A DNA stretch of 64,000 nt from NCBI RefSeq assembly GCF_004684245.1, contig NZ_CP038452.1:682001-746000 (forward strand), given 5' to 3'. The notes below the pieces were generated by a model. That model saw only the letters and a list, made by a program, of their open reading frames with translations, did not search any database and was not told the DNA's origin. Numbering within the stretch: the stretch's first letter is position 1; each line of letters begins with the position of its first letter. Made by a program: the position numbers and the translations under genes. Source of the stretch: Thermus caldilimi (lineage in GTDB: Bacteria; Deinococcota; Deinococci; Deinococcales; Thermaceae). Positions 1 through 10,500 of this stretch are shown piece by piece.

Positions 1-2
1 TC

Positions 3-1070
3 GCTGGCCTTCTCCCCTTCTACGCCCCCGAGCACCTGGGGCTTGGCCCCGCCACCTTCACCTTGGCCTTCACCTTTCATCAACTCTCTGAGAACCTCTC
101 CAAAACCTTCGGGGGGCTCCTAGCGGAAAGGGTGGGGTTCGGCCGCACGGTCACCCTAGCGGCCCTCATCGGTTTTCTGGTTCTCCTCCTCACCCCCAAG
201 GCCCACGCCGGCTGGCTTCTTTGGGGGCTCGCCATCCTCTGGGGCCTCACCATGTCCACCCTCTACCCCGGGCTCATGACCCTGGCGAGCCGCATCGCCG
301 TGCCCGGGCGGGAGGCACGGGCCCTATCCTTTACCCTGACCCTGGTGATGCCCTGGGTGGGCATCGGCCTGGTGGGGGTGGGGCAGGTGGCCCAGAAAGA
401 ACCCGAGGCCGCCCTCACCCTGCTCCTCGCCGCCCAGGGCGTAACCCTCCTCCTCGCCCTAAGCCTCTTCCCCTTCCGCATCCCCATTCCGCAAGAGGCG
501 CGGGAAGCCTATCCCCTTAAGCGGCTTTTGCTTTTCCTGCCCGCAGCCTTTGGTCAGACCTTCGCTCCCGCCTTGGTTTCCCTCTTCATCCTCCGCTACG
601 CTAAAGAGGAGCTGGCCCTCGAGCCCATTGCCCTGGGAGGGCTTCTCCTTTTGGGGGGAGGCCTGGCCTTCGGCCTTTTGCCCTTTACCGGCCGGCAAGT
701 AGACCGGAGGGGCTACCGCTTCGCCCTGGTGAGCGGGCTCCTCCTCTTGGCCTTGGTGATGGTCCGCCTGGCCTTTACCCCTAGCCTGGGCGAACTTGCC
801 CTGCTGGCTGCCTTGGGAGGCCTGGGCTTCAGCCTTTTCCTGCCCGGGTGGAACGGCTTCCTGGCCAGAAACCTGCCCGAGGAAAACCGGGCAGCCATAT
901 GGGGCGGGCTGATGACCGTGGAGGGGCTGGGGGTAGCCTTGGGACCTGCGGTGGGAGGTCTTTTATGGGAAACCTTGGGCATAAAGGCACCCTTTCTCGC
1001 AGGTAGCGCCACCTTTTTCCTTCTCAGCGTCTTTTACACGGTTCTTTTCTGGAGGATGCGGTGGAACTGA
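3..1070 (+). CDS. MFS transporter, 5' end outside the window
   Basis: The reading frame is open from the left edge, so the true start lies upstream and only the C-terminal 355 residues or so are present. The product is a chain of hydrophobic helices joined by short Arg/Lys-rich loops, with a longer central charged loop after about ten dozen residues. This is the usual layout of a 12-helix major facilitator superfamily permease. It would move a small solute across the cytoplasmic membrane, but no substrate motif is visible. The end overlaps the start of the downstream deacetylase by 10 bp, so the two are probably co-transcribed. The family call is fairly safe and the substrate is unknown. Confidence 0.75.
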   Translation, partial: AGLLPFYAPEHLGLGPATFTLAFTFHQLSENLSKTFGGLLAERVGFGRTVTLAALIGFLVLLLTPKAHAGWLLWGLAILWGLTMSTLYPGLMTLASRIAVPGREARALSFTLTLVMPWVGIGLVGVGQVAQKEPEAALTLLLAAQGVTLLLALSLFPFRIPIPQEAREAYPLKRLLLFLPAAFGQTFAPALVSLFILRYAKEELALEPIALGGLLLLGGGLAFGLLPFTGRQVDRRGYRFALVSGLLLLALVMVRLAFTPSLGELALLAALGGLGFSLFLPGWNGFLARNLPEENRAAIWGGLMTVEGLGVALGPAVGGLLWETLGIKAPFLAGSATFFLLSVFYTVLFWRMRWN

Positions 1071-2242
1071 TCCTGGGCCTGATCCTCCTACTCTACGGGC
1101 TTTCCGATCTCCTCTTTCGCTTTCTGGGCCTCGGAGCTTACGCCCACGCCTCGAGGCGCACCTCCAAGGTGGCCCTGACCTTCGACGACGGCCCCTCGGA
1201 GAGGACGGAGGCTCTCTTGGCGCTCCTGCGCCAGCACGGGGTCAAGGCCACCTTCTTCCTGACCGGGGAACGGGCCAAGGCCCGGCCGGACCTGGTGGAG
1301 GCCCTAAAGCGCGAAGACCACCAGGTGGAGGACCACGGGGAGTGGCATCAGGCCTGGGGGCTTTTCCTGCCCTGGGTGGAGTGGAAGCACATGCGCAGGA
1401 ACCCTGGCCGCTACTATAGGCCTCCCCATGGGCTCCACACCCCTTTTACCCGCCTCTTTGCTCGTCTCCTGGGCAAGCGCATCGCCCTATGGGATCTGGA
1501 AAGCAAGGACTGGCTGAACCTCCCCCCCGAGGCCTTAGCAGAACGCCTGCTCTACTACTTGCGGCCAGGCTCCATCGTCCTTCTCCACGACGGGCCGGAG
1601 CGAACCCTGAGGCTATTGGAACGGGCGCTTCCGGAAATGCTACGCCTGGGGTACAAGCCCGTCACCTTGGACGACCTTGCCCCCTTACCCCTCACCCCAA
1701 GGCTCGCCCTTATCCGGGGACTTCAGGGATTTGAGGAACGGTACAACGCCAAGCATCGGGTGGCCCGGGCGGGATACGGTCCCTTCGACCTCTTCCGGGT
1801 GGAGAAGAAACCCTTTCCCGGACCCGACCTGCCCGGGCTACCCCGGGGTAGCCTTGCCTTGGAGCTTCATCTGGAAAGCCAGCGGAGCATGGAGCTTTCC
1901 CCCCTCGAGGCCATCCGATACGTACGAGAAAGCCTCAAGAAGGTGGCGGAACGGGTAGCCCAAGACCCCGAAGTGCGCTTGGTCTACGGCTACAGCTACC
2001 TGGCCCAGGGGGCCAGGCTCTTTGGCTTCCACACCCATCCCCTTCCTCCTTGGCCCCGTCTCGTGGCCACCCTGAGCAGCGCCTGGTTCTTTTGGCTATA
2101 CCGGGGGGAGTTACCCAAGCCGGACCGCTCCTGGGCCGAGCTGGCCTATCTCAACCGGGAGGAGGTTTTAAGGCGATTCCCACCGTCCACTCCCGCTTAC
2201 CCACCCCCGGCACCCGGTGAAGGGCAAACCCCGCCTCCTTAA
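1061..2242 (+). CDS. Polysaccharide deacetylase (NodB) with YkoP-like C-terminal domain
   Basis: A GTG start lies inside the end of the MFS gene. Residues 1-22 form a membrane anchor. The NodB fold follows, with the metal and catalytic motifs TFDDGPS (40-46), HGEWH (92-96), RPPHG (120-124) and LHDG (175-178), so it should be an active metal-dependent carbohydrate esterase acting on a cell-surface glycan. Residues from about 205 onward are a second domain resembling the one linked to NodB in Bacillus YkoP-type proteins; its role is unknown. The last 25 residues are Pro-rich and are read from DNA that also encodes, on the other strand, the C-terminus of the next gene. The acted-on polymer cannot be told from sequence. 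Confidence 0.8.
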   Translation: MELILGLILLLYGLSDLLFRFLGLGAYAHASRRTSKVALTFDDGPSERTEALLALLRQHGVKATFFLTGERAKARPDLVEALKREDHQVEDHGEWHQAWGLFLPWVEWKHMRRNPGRYYRPPHGLHTPFTRLFARLLGKRIALWDLESKDWLNLPPEALAERLLYYLRPGSIVLLHDGPERTLRLLERALPEMLRLGYKPVTLDDLAPLPLTPRLALIRGLQGFEERYNAKHRVARAGYGPFDLFRVEKKPFPGPDLPGLPRGSLALELHLESQRSMELSPLEAIRYVRESLKKVAERVAQDPEVRLVYGYSYLAQGARLFGFHTHPLPPWPRLVATLSSAWFFWLYRGELPKPDRSWAELAYLNREEVLRRFPPSTPAYPPPAPGEGQTPPP

Positions 2243-2804
2243 GGGCGCGGCGAAAGGCCCCTTGGGCGGAGTAGGTGGCAAGCCTTCCCCCACGCCGCAA
2301 AGCCCGGTGAAGCCCCTTTAGAACAGGCAAGGACCAAGGCCCCGGGTTCACTCGGGGGCTGAAGGGATCCAGGTAAACCGCCGTGGCCCAGTCCTGGGGA
2401 GGCGCCAAAGCTTCCACCTCCCCGAAGAAAATGCGAAGCTCCCCCCAAGGTCCCCGGAAGCAGGCAGCGGGCCAGCCCTTAAGGATTTCCGCAAACACCT
2501 CCTCCGCCCTGGGAAGGGGCAGGCGCACGTGGGCGAGGGCCTCCGGGGACAGGGGTTCCCGCTCCACGGCCAGGTAACGGAGGTACACCCCCCGGGCCAA
2601 GGCGCTTTCTAAGGTCACGCGGAAGTTCACCAAAAGCCCCAGACCCACCTCGAGGACCCTGGGAGCGGGATGGAGATGGGTGAGGGTCTTCTCCAGGTAA
2701 AGCCGCCTGGCCTGGAGCAAGGCTCCCTGCCGGGGATGGTAAGCCTCCCCGTAGGCCGGATGGAAGAGGGTGGGGGTTCCGTCCTGGGTGAGGATGGGCT
2801 CCAC
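2151..2804 (-). CDS. mnmD: tRNA mnm5s2U34 methyltransferase domain protein (MnmD type)
   Basis: This is a 217-residue SAM-dependent methyltransferase of the MnmC N-domain type, without the FAD oxidase half of enterobacterial MnmC. The SAM-binding stretch LEVGLGLLVN is at residues 51-60 and the family motif DPFSPRVNP at 146-154. It would methylate the nm5 group at the wobble uridine of tRNA, the pathway that also uses MnmE (present at 18.4 kb). The start is a GTG with GGGA just upstream. Its 3' end overlaps the convergent deacetylase gene by 92 bp. A generic methyltransferase is the alternative, but the DPFSP..NP motif favours MnmD. Confidence 0.7.
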   Translation of the reverse strand: MEPILTQDGTPTLFHPAYGEAYHPRQGALLQARRLYLEKTLTHLHPAPRVLEVGLGLLVNFRVTLESALARGVYLRYLAVEREPLSPEALAHVRLPLPRAEEVFAEILKGWPAACFRGPWGELRIFFGEVEALAPPQDWATAVYLDPFSPRVNPGPWSLPVLKGLHRALRRGGRLATYSAQGAFRRALKEAGFALHRVPGVGKREWTVGIALKPPPG

Positions 2805-2809
2805 TCCCG

Positions 2810-2815
2810 TAGAAT
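2810..2815. promoter_or_regulatory. Overlapping divergent -10 boxes, mnmD / DUF554
   Basis: TAGAAT on the + strand ends 7 nt before the ATG at 2823, fitting a leaderless start for the DUF554 gene. The complementary strand reads TATTCT toward the mnmD GTG. No good -35 box was found on either side, so this is a tentative call. Confidence 0.35.
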
Positions 2816-2822
2816 AGCCTCC

Positions 2823-3566
2823 ATGGAGCTCACCCTTCTGGACAAGCTTTCGGGAACCCTGGCCAACGCCGCCACCGTGACCCTGGGCACAGGACTTGGC
2901 CTTCTGCTCCGGGGCCGGCTCCCCGAACGCATGGCCCGCATCATGGTCCAGGGGGTAGGGCTCACCACTCTTTTTATCGGGTTCTCAATGGCCAGCACCC
3001 TGGGAAAAGCCAGGGGCGGGGCCATAGACGGGGTGGTCCTGGGGCTCATCGCCCTGGTGCTGGGAGGGCTTCTTGGGGAGTGGTGGCGGATCGAGGAGGC
3101 CCTCGAGGGCATCGGAGAGAAGATCAAGCGGGCGGTAAGGGGCGGGGGAAGCTTCACCGAGGGCTTCGTAGCCGCAAGCCTTCTCTTTTGCGTGGGTCCC
3201 ATGACCCTTCTCGGCTCCATCCAAAACGGCCTCACCGGGGATCCCAGCATCCTTCTCTTAAAGGCCACCCTGGACGGCCTCTCTGCCATCGCCCTCACCA
3301 GCTCCTTCGGCATCGGGGTGGGGTTTAGCGTCCTGGTCATCCTCGGCTACCAGGGAGGCATCGCCCTTCTGGCCGGTACCTTAAGCCAGGTCCTCCCCGA
3401 CCCCGCCGCCGACCCCCGGGTCCTCCTGGTCACGGGGGTGGGGGGGCTCATGGTCCTGGGGGTGGGGATCAACCTCCTGGGCCTCACCAAGGTGCGGGTG
3501 GGCTCCTTTCTTCCCGCCCTCCTCCTGGCCCCTTTGGTCTGGGCTTTGGCCAACTGGCTTTCGTAG
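2823..3566 (+). CDS. DUF554 family membrane protein (YdfK-like)
   Basis: A 247-residue integral membrane protein with about seven hydrophobic segments and many Gly-rich turns, ending in a hydrophobic helix. It opens MELTLLDKLSGTLANAATV and keeps the TLxGxxxGLLLRGRLPE-like first segment and the central FCVGPMTLLGSIQNGL stretch typical of DUF554. The start at 2823 was chosen over upstream in-frame codons because those would run back into the divergent mnmD gene and because a -10-like TAGAAT sits 7 nt upstream. DUF554 members are proposed to be transporters, but no substrate is established. gatC follows after 26 bp with its own -10 box. Confidence 0.75.
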   Translation: MELTLLDKLSGTLANAATVTLGTGLGLLLRGRLPERMARIMVQGVGLTTLFIGFSMASTLGKARGGAIDGVVLGLIALVLGGLLGEWWRIEEALEGIGEKIKRAVRGGGSFTEGFVAASLLFCVGPMTLLGSIQNGLTGDPSILLLKATLDGLSAIALTSSFGIGVGFSVLVILGYQGGIALLAGTLSQVLPDPAADPRVLLVTGVGGLMVLGVGINLLGLTKVRVGSFLPALLLAPLVWALANWLS

Positions 3567-3592
3567 GGCTTCCCGAGGGTAAAATGCGGGGC

Positions 3593-6205
<2,613 letters not shown>

Positions 6206-6233
<28 letters not shown>

Positions 6234-6988
6234 AGGGCCCCGAGGAGATGGAGGCCGTGGTGGAGCTCCAGCGGGAGGTCTGGGGCCGCGCGGAAAGCGA
6301 TCTGGTACCAAGGGGCCTTCTCATTGCGGTTCAGGATGAAGGGGGCCTGGTGGCGGGAGCCTTCGTGGAAGGGCGGATGGTGGGCTTCGTCTTTGGCTTC
6401 CCCACCCAAGACCCCACCTTGCAGCACTCCCACATGCTGGGGGTGCTGGAAGCCTACCGGGGCACGGGGGCCGCCCTCCTCCTGAAGCGCTTCCAGCGGG
6501 ACTGGTGCCTGGCCCGGGGCATCAGGAGGGTGGTCTGGACCTTCGACCCCCTGCGGGGCCCTAACGCCAACTTCAACCTGAGGAAGCTTGGGGCCACCGC
6601 CAAAACCTACCTCCCCGACCACTACGGCCCCATGACGGGCATCAACGCCGGGGCCCCCTCGGACCGGCTCCTGGCGGAGTGGGAACTCCTCTCGGAAAGG
6701 GTCTACGCCCGCATCTACGCCCCGCCCGAGGAGCCCCGGGTGGACGACCTCCCCCAGGCCAACCGGGTGGAGGAGGAAAAGCCCCTGGAGGCCTTCCTGG
6801 ACCTCGAGGGCCCCCGCCTCCTCTTCCAGATCCCCGAGGACTGGGGAAGGATCCTGCGGGAAGACCCAGCCCTAGCGCTAGCGTGGCGGGAACACAGCCG
6901 CCTGGTCCTGGGCCACTACTTCGCCCGGGGCTACCGGGCCGTGGACTTCACCCGAAACCCCAACCGCTATGTTCTGGCTAAAGACTGA
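6206..6988 (+). CDS. GNAT-family N-acyltransferase (COG3375-like)
   Basis: 260 residues. The N-terminal 150 or so carry a GNAT fold: a beta strand [20 protein letters not shown], then the acyl-CoA pyrophosphate loop [14 protein letters not shown] (Q/RxxGxG/A type). The C-terminal part (from about 150) includes [19 protein letters not shown] and is specific to a subfamily often found beside enolase-superfamily racemases. It overlaps the racemase gene by 28 bp and the amidohydrolase gene by 20 bp, a strongly coupled arrangement. A likely job is transfer of an acyl group to an amino acid or amine that the racemase then handles, but that is inference. Confidence 0.75.
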
Positions 6989-8078
6989 GCTCTGGACCGC
7001 CGAGGTGGTCTATACGGGTTTCGGCACCCCCATGCTCCGGGGGGCCATCGCGGTCCAGGGAAAGCACGTGGTGGGCCAGGGAAGCCTGGAGGAGCTTCGG
7101 GCGCGCTTCCCCCAGGCGGAAGTGGTCCACAAGGGAAAGGCCCTCTTCCCACCCCCGGTGAACGCCCACACCCACCTGGACCTCTCCCTCCACCCCCTCT
7201 ATCGGGGCCCCTTTTCCGGCTTCATCCCCCACGTGGTGGCCCACCGGGAAAAGCGGGGGCTGGAAGCAGCAAGGCAAGGCCTGGAGGAACTCCTGCGCTC
7301 CGGGGCGGGGGCCTTCGCTGACGTGGTGTTTAAGGACGAGGTCATGGAGTTCCTGCTCCGGGAAAGCCCCCTCCCCGGGGTGGCCTTCTACGAGGTTTTC
7401 GCCCCGGATCCCGAGGACGCCGAGGAAGTGTTCCAGCAGGTCCAGGCTAAGGTCAGGGCCTGGCGACGCTTGGAAGGACGGGTGAGGGTGGGGCTTTCCC
7501 CCCATGCCCCCTACTCGGTGAGCGCACCCCTGTTGCGGCGGCTCGCCCAGTACGCCAGGGCCGAGGGCCTTCCCCTTATGATCCACGCGGGGGAAAGCCC
7601 GGAAGAAGTGGCCTTCCTGCAAAGGGGGGAGGGCTTCTTAACCCAGATCCACAGACGCTTCAGCCGAACCCCCTTTGAACCCCCGGGCCTAACCCCCATC
7701 CGTCACCTTCAGGCCCTTGGCGCCTTGGGCCCCAATACCCTTTTGGTCCACGGGGTGCAGGTGGACGAGGAAGAGGTGAGGATGCTGGCGGATTCCGGCA
7801 CCAAGGTCATCCTCTGCCCCCGGTCCAACGCCCATCTGGAGGTGGGGGAGGCCCCCATCCACCTCTACGCCCGCCACGGGGTGGAACTGGCCCTGGGCAC
7901 GGACTCCCGGGCCAGCAGCCCAGACCTGGACGTGAAAAACGAGGCCCTTTTCCTCTGGGAGAAGGTGGATCCCCGGCTTCCCATCCGGGCCCTGACCCGG
8001 GGAGGGTACCGGGCCCTGGGCCTTCCCACCCCCCGCCTGACCCGGGGAAGCCCCGCCAGTCTGGTACACTCCCTCTGA
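6969..8078 (+). CDS. Amidohydrolase (COG0402), candidate aminodeoxyfutalosine deaminase
   Basis: 369 residues with all metal and catalytic landmarks of the amidohydrolase superfamily: HTH (67-69), SPHAPY (177-182), HAGES (206-210), His261 in LVHG, and Asp312 in GTDS. This spacing is that of the COG0402 deaminases. A COG0402 enzyme from Deinococcus was shown to deaminate 6-aminodeoxyfutalosine in menaquinone synthesis, so MqnX is a reasonable candidate identity, but other aminopurine or amine deaminase roles are possible. The start overlaps the GNAT gene by 20 bp, and its stop shares one base with the ClC start (TGATG). Confidence 0.75.
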   Translation: MFWLKTELWTAEVVYTGFGTPMLRGAIAVQGKHVVGQGSLEELRARFPQAEVVHKGKALFPPPVNAHTHLDLSLHPLYRGPFSGFIPHVVAHREKRGLEAARQGLEELLRSGAGAFADVVFKDEVMEFLLRESPLPGVAFYEVFAPDPEDAEEVFQQVQAKVRAWRRLEGRVRVGLSPHAPYSVSAPLLRRLAQYARAEGLPLMIHAGESPEEVAFLQRGEGFLTQIHRRFSRTPFEPPGLTPIRHLQALGALGPNTLLVHGVQVDEEEVRMLADSGTKVILCPRSNAHLEVGEAPIHLYARHGVELALGTDSRASSPDLDVKNEALFLWEKVDPRLPIRALTRGGYRALGLPTPRLTRGSPASLVHSL

Positions 8079-9454
8079 TGCGCCCCTTGGGCCGTGGCCC
8101 CCAGCTCAGCTTCCCCTCCCTCTGGGACCAGGAGGTCCGGCATACGGGACCCCTCATCCTCTATAGCGCCTTCACCGGAGCCCTGGCCGGGCTCCTCTTG
8201 GCCTTCCTGAACGCCTTGCTTAGAGCCTTGACCGAGGCCTTGGGCCTTTTCTTTGGGTACCTGGCCCCCGAGCCCCCCGGGGAAGGAGGCCTGGCCCAAG
8301 CCTTCACCGGACCATCCCTCTGGCCCCTTGCCTTCCTCCTGCCCCTCCTCTTCGCCCTCACCAGCTTCCTGGGAACCGGGCAGGGGCTTGCCGCTTTCCT
8401 CCTCCAGGCCCGGGAGGATCGGCCGAGCCCTGCCTCTTCCCACCTGCGGGCCGTGCTGGGAGGGACGCTCCAGCTTTCCCTCTACTCCCCCATGGGGCGC
8501 GAGGGTCCCTTTGGAGTGCTGGGGCTTTGGCTGGGCCGGGGGCTGGACCGGCGCTTTCCTCGGCTGGGCGGGGGGCTGGCCTTTGCCGGGCTGGCCGCCG
8601 GGCTGGGAGCCAGCCTCCACGCCCCCGTGGCCGGAGCCCTTTTGGCCACGGAGATCCTTTACCGGAGCCTCCTCCTCGAGGCCCGGGCCCTCACCCCAGC
8701 CTTGATCGGAGCCTTGGCTGGTTTTGCCGTCTACGGAGCCTTCTACGGCTACACTCCCCTTCTAACCTTCCAGGCCCAGGTGGATATGGGTGCCCTCCCC
8801 GCCGGCGCCCTGGTAGGGCTGGTGGCCGCTGCCCTGACCACCCTGTGGGTGGAAGGCTCGCGCTTTCTGGAAGCCCGCATCCGCCCTCTTCCCTACCCCT
8901 GGCGCCATGCCCTCCTGGGCCTGGCCTTGGCCCTGGCCCTCCTCCTCCTGCCCGAAGCCTTGGGGAGTGGCCTGGGCTGGGTAGCCGTGGCCACCACTCC
9001 CCTTCTGCCCCCCCTAGCCGTGCTGTCCCTCCTTTTCGCCAAGCTCCTCCTTCTCCTCCTGGCCAGCGGGATAAGGGCCTACGGAGGCCCCTATACCCCT
9101 GCCCTGGCCTTAGGGGGGCTTTTAGGGGCCTTCCTGGCCCACCTGCCGGGTCCTCTGGCCCTTCCCCCCGAAACCCTGGCCTTGGCCGGGGGTGTGGCGG
9201 TGTTGGCGGGGGTGGCACGCGCCCCCTTTGCCGCCACCGTTCTGGCGGCGGAGTGGGGCGGGTACGCCACTTTGCCCCTGGTCCTTCCCGCAGTGCTCTT
9301 AGCCTACGTGCTCACCCCCGCCTACAATCCCGCGGAAGGCGTTAGGGAAGAGCAGACCACGGCAGAGGAGAGTCCGTCTGAAACGCCTCCGCAAAGGGAA
9401 CCCCCGCCTCCCGACCCTGAAGCCGCCGGCGGGCGCGAAACTCCTCCAGGGTAA
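8078..9454 (+). CDS. ClC-family chloride channel/transporter
   Basis: 458 residues with more than ten hydrophobic segments. GREGPFG at 140-146 is the ClC signature (GREGP). GLAAGLGASLHAPVAGALLATEIL follows (the G-x-A-A-x-x-A-A-F-x-A-P-equivalent), and GGPYTPALALGG replaces the usual GGIFAPSL. It would pass Cl- (perhaps with H+ exchange) across the inner membrane. It is translationally coupled to the amidohydrolase by a one-base overlap. The last 35 residues are a charged Pro/Glu-rich tail that is read through DNA also encoding the C-terminus of the convergent PIG-L gene. Confidence 0.85.
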   Translation: MRPLGRGPQLSFPSLWDQEVRHTGPLILYSAFTGALAGLLLAFLNALLRALTEALGLFFGYLAPEPPGEGGLAQAFTGPSLWPLAFLLPLLFALTSFLGTGQGLAAFLLQAREDRPSPASSHLRAVLGGTLQLSLYSPMGREGPFGVLGLWLGRGLDRRFPRLGGGLAFAGLAAGLGASLHAPVAGALLATEILYRSLLLEARALTPALIGALAGFAVYGAFYGYTPLLTFQAQVDMGALPAGALVGLVAAALTTLWVEGSRFLEARIRPLPYPWRHALLGLALALALLLLPEALGSGLGWVAVATTPLLPPLAVLSLLFAKLLLLLLASGIRAYGGPYTPALALGGLLGAFLAHLPGPLALPPETLALAGGVAVLAGVARAPFAATVLAAEWGGYATLPLVLPAVLLAYVLTPAYNPAEGVREEQTTAEESPSETPPQREPPPPDPEAAGGRETPPG

Positions 9455-10004
9455 GGGGCCAGCGGTAGAACTCCTGGTAAAAGGCAAACACCGCCTCGGC
9501 CACCTCTTGGGTGGCGGCGGTATCCACGTAGAGCCACGGTCTCAAAAGCTCCTTTCTGGGATAGTGGTAAAGCCGTACTGGCTTCCGGTGCGCTTTCCCC
9601 ACGAGTTTGGGTATGCGGCAGAACTTCAAGGCGGAAAGGACCGCCTGGTGCGTGGCCCGGTGGTCAGGGTGGACGTCCAGGGGATCCCAGGTGATCACCG
9701 CATCCGGCTGGAACTCGGCCATCAACCGAGCCAAGGCCAGGGCTTCCTCCCTGCCCCCGGTGAGAAAGGTATCGCGAAAGGGTAGAAACCGGTACTCGGC
9801 CCCGATCAACTGGGCCACATGGGCCCCGTGCCCCTCCCGGATTTCGGCCACCCTGGCCTCCTCCAGCCCTCCGAACTGGCTTGCCAACTCCCCCTTGGTC
9901 ATCCAGACCAAAAGCACCCGGTCCCCTCGCCGGGCGTGGAGGGCCAGGGTGCCTGCAGCCCCGATCTCGTCATCGGGATGGGCGAACACCGCCATCAGAT
10001 TCAC
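9342..10004 (-). CDS. PIG-L/LmbE-family N-deacetylase
   Basis: 220 residues with the zinc motif AHPDDE (8-13) and the second His motif HPDH (112-115), typical of GlcNAc-type deacetylases such as the bacillithiol BshB, mycothiol MshB and PIG-L enzymes. The GTG at 10004 was chosen because TAGACT (a -10 box) ends 7 nt before it; the longer in-frame ATG at 10061 has no such support and would add a non-family N-terminus. The 3' end overlaps the convergent ClC gene by 113 bp. Bacillithiol synthesis is plausible in Thermus, but nothing here proves the substrate. Confidence 0.8.
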   Translation of the reverse strand: MNLMAVFAHPDDEIGAAGTLALHARRGDRVLLVWMTKGELASQFGGLEEARVAEIREGHGAHVAQLIGAEYRFLPFRDTFLTGGREEALALARLMAEFQPDAVITWDPLDVHPDHRATHQAVLSALKFCRIPKLVGKAHRKPVRLYHYPRKELLRPWLYVDTAATQEVAEAVFAFYQEFYRWPLTLEEFRARRRLQGREAGVPFAEAFQTDSPLPWSALP

Positions 10005-10023
10005 AACTCCCAGTCTACCCGTC

Positions 10024-10052
10024 TTGTGCCAACGACCTAAACCCCTTAGCAT
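10024..10052 (+). promoter_or_regulatory. aroH promoter
   Basis: TTGTGC (10024-10029), a 17-bp spacer and TAGCAT (10047-10052) precede the aroH ATG by 11 nt, implying a very short leader. The element lies between the divergent PIG-L and aroH starts. Confidence 0.5.
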
Positions 10053-10063
10053 GGGGCCCAACT

Positions 10064-10432
10064 ATGGTCCGGGGCATCAGGGGTGCCATCACCGTGGAGG
10101 AGGATACGCCGGAGGCCATCCACCAAGCCACGCGGGAGCTTCTCCTTAAGATGCTGGAGGCCAACGGCATCCAAAGCCATGAGGAGCTGGCGGCCATCAT
10201 CTTCACGGTTACGGAGGACCTGTGTTCGGCCTTTCCCGCCGAGGCTGCCCGCCAGATTGGCATGCATCGGGTTCCTCTGCTCTCCGCCCGGGAGGTACCG
10301 GTGCCAGGAAGCCTGCCCCGGGTCATCCGGGTCCTGGCCCTTTGGAACACCAACACCCCCCAGGACCAGGTGCGCCACGTATACCTTAGAGATGCGGTGC
10401 GCCTGAGGCCCGACCTGGAAAGCGCCCAATGA
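10064..10432 (+). CDS. aroH: Chorismate mutase, AroH type
   Basis: 122 residues beginning MVRGIRGAITVEEDTPEAI, the AroH fold that forms trimers with active sites between subunits. It rearranges chorismate to prephenate for Phe and Tyr synthesis. The conserved active-site Arg in the opening VRGIRGA segment and the FTVTEDL...AFPA, VPLL and RVIRVL segments are present, and the length is exactly the family size. It is a stand-alone gene divergent from the PIG-L gene, ending at a hairpin shared with the convergent aldehyde dehydrogenase. Confidence 0.96.
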   Translation: MVRGIRGAITVEEDTPEAIHQATRELLLKMLEANGIQSHEELAAIIFTVTEDLCSAFPAEAARQIGMHRVPLLSAREVPVPGSLPRVIRVLALWNTNTPQDQVRHVYLRDAVRLRPDLESAQ

Positions 10433-10437
10433 TGCCA

Positions 10438-10464
10438 CCCCACCCTGGCCTCGCCAAGGTGGGG
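10438..10464. terminator. Hairpin between convergent aroH and ALDH genes
   Basis: CCCCACCCTGGC and GCCAAGGTGGGG form a 12-bp stem with one mismatch and a 3-nt loop. There is no strong T-run on either side, so it is either a weak bidirectional terminator or an mRNA 3' end stabiliser. Confidence 0.55.
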
Positions 10465-10500
10465 TAGTGACAAACCCCTTTTGAGCGAAATGAGTCCGCG

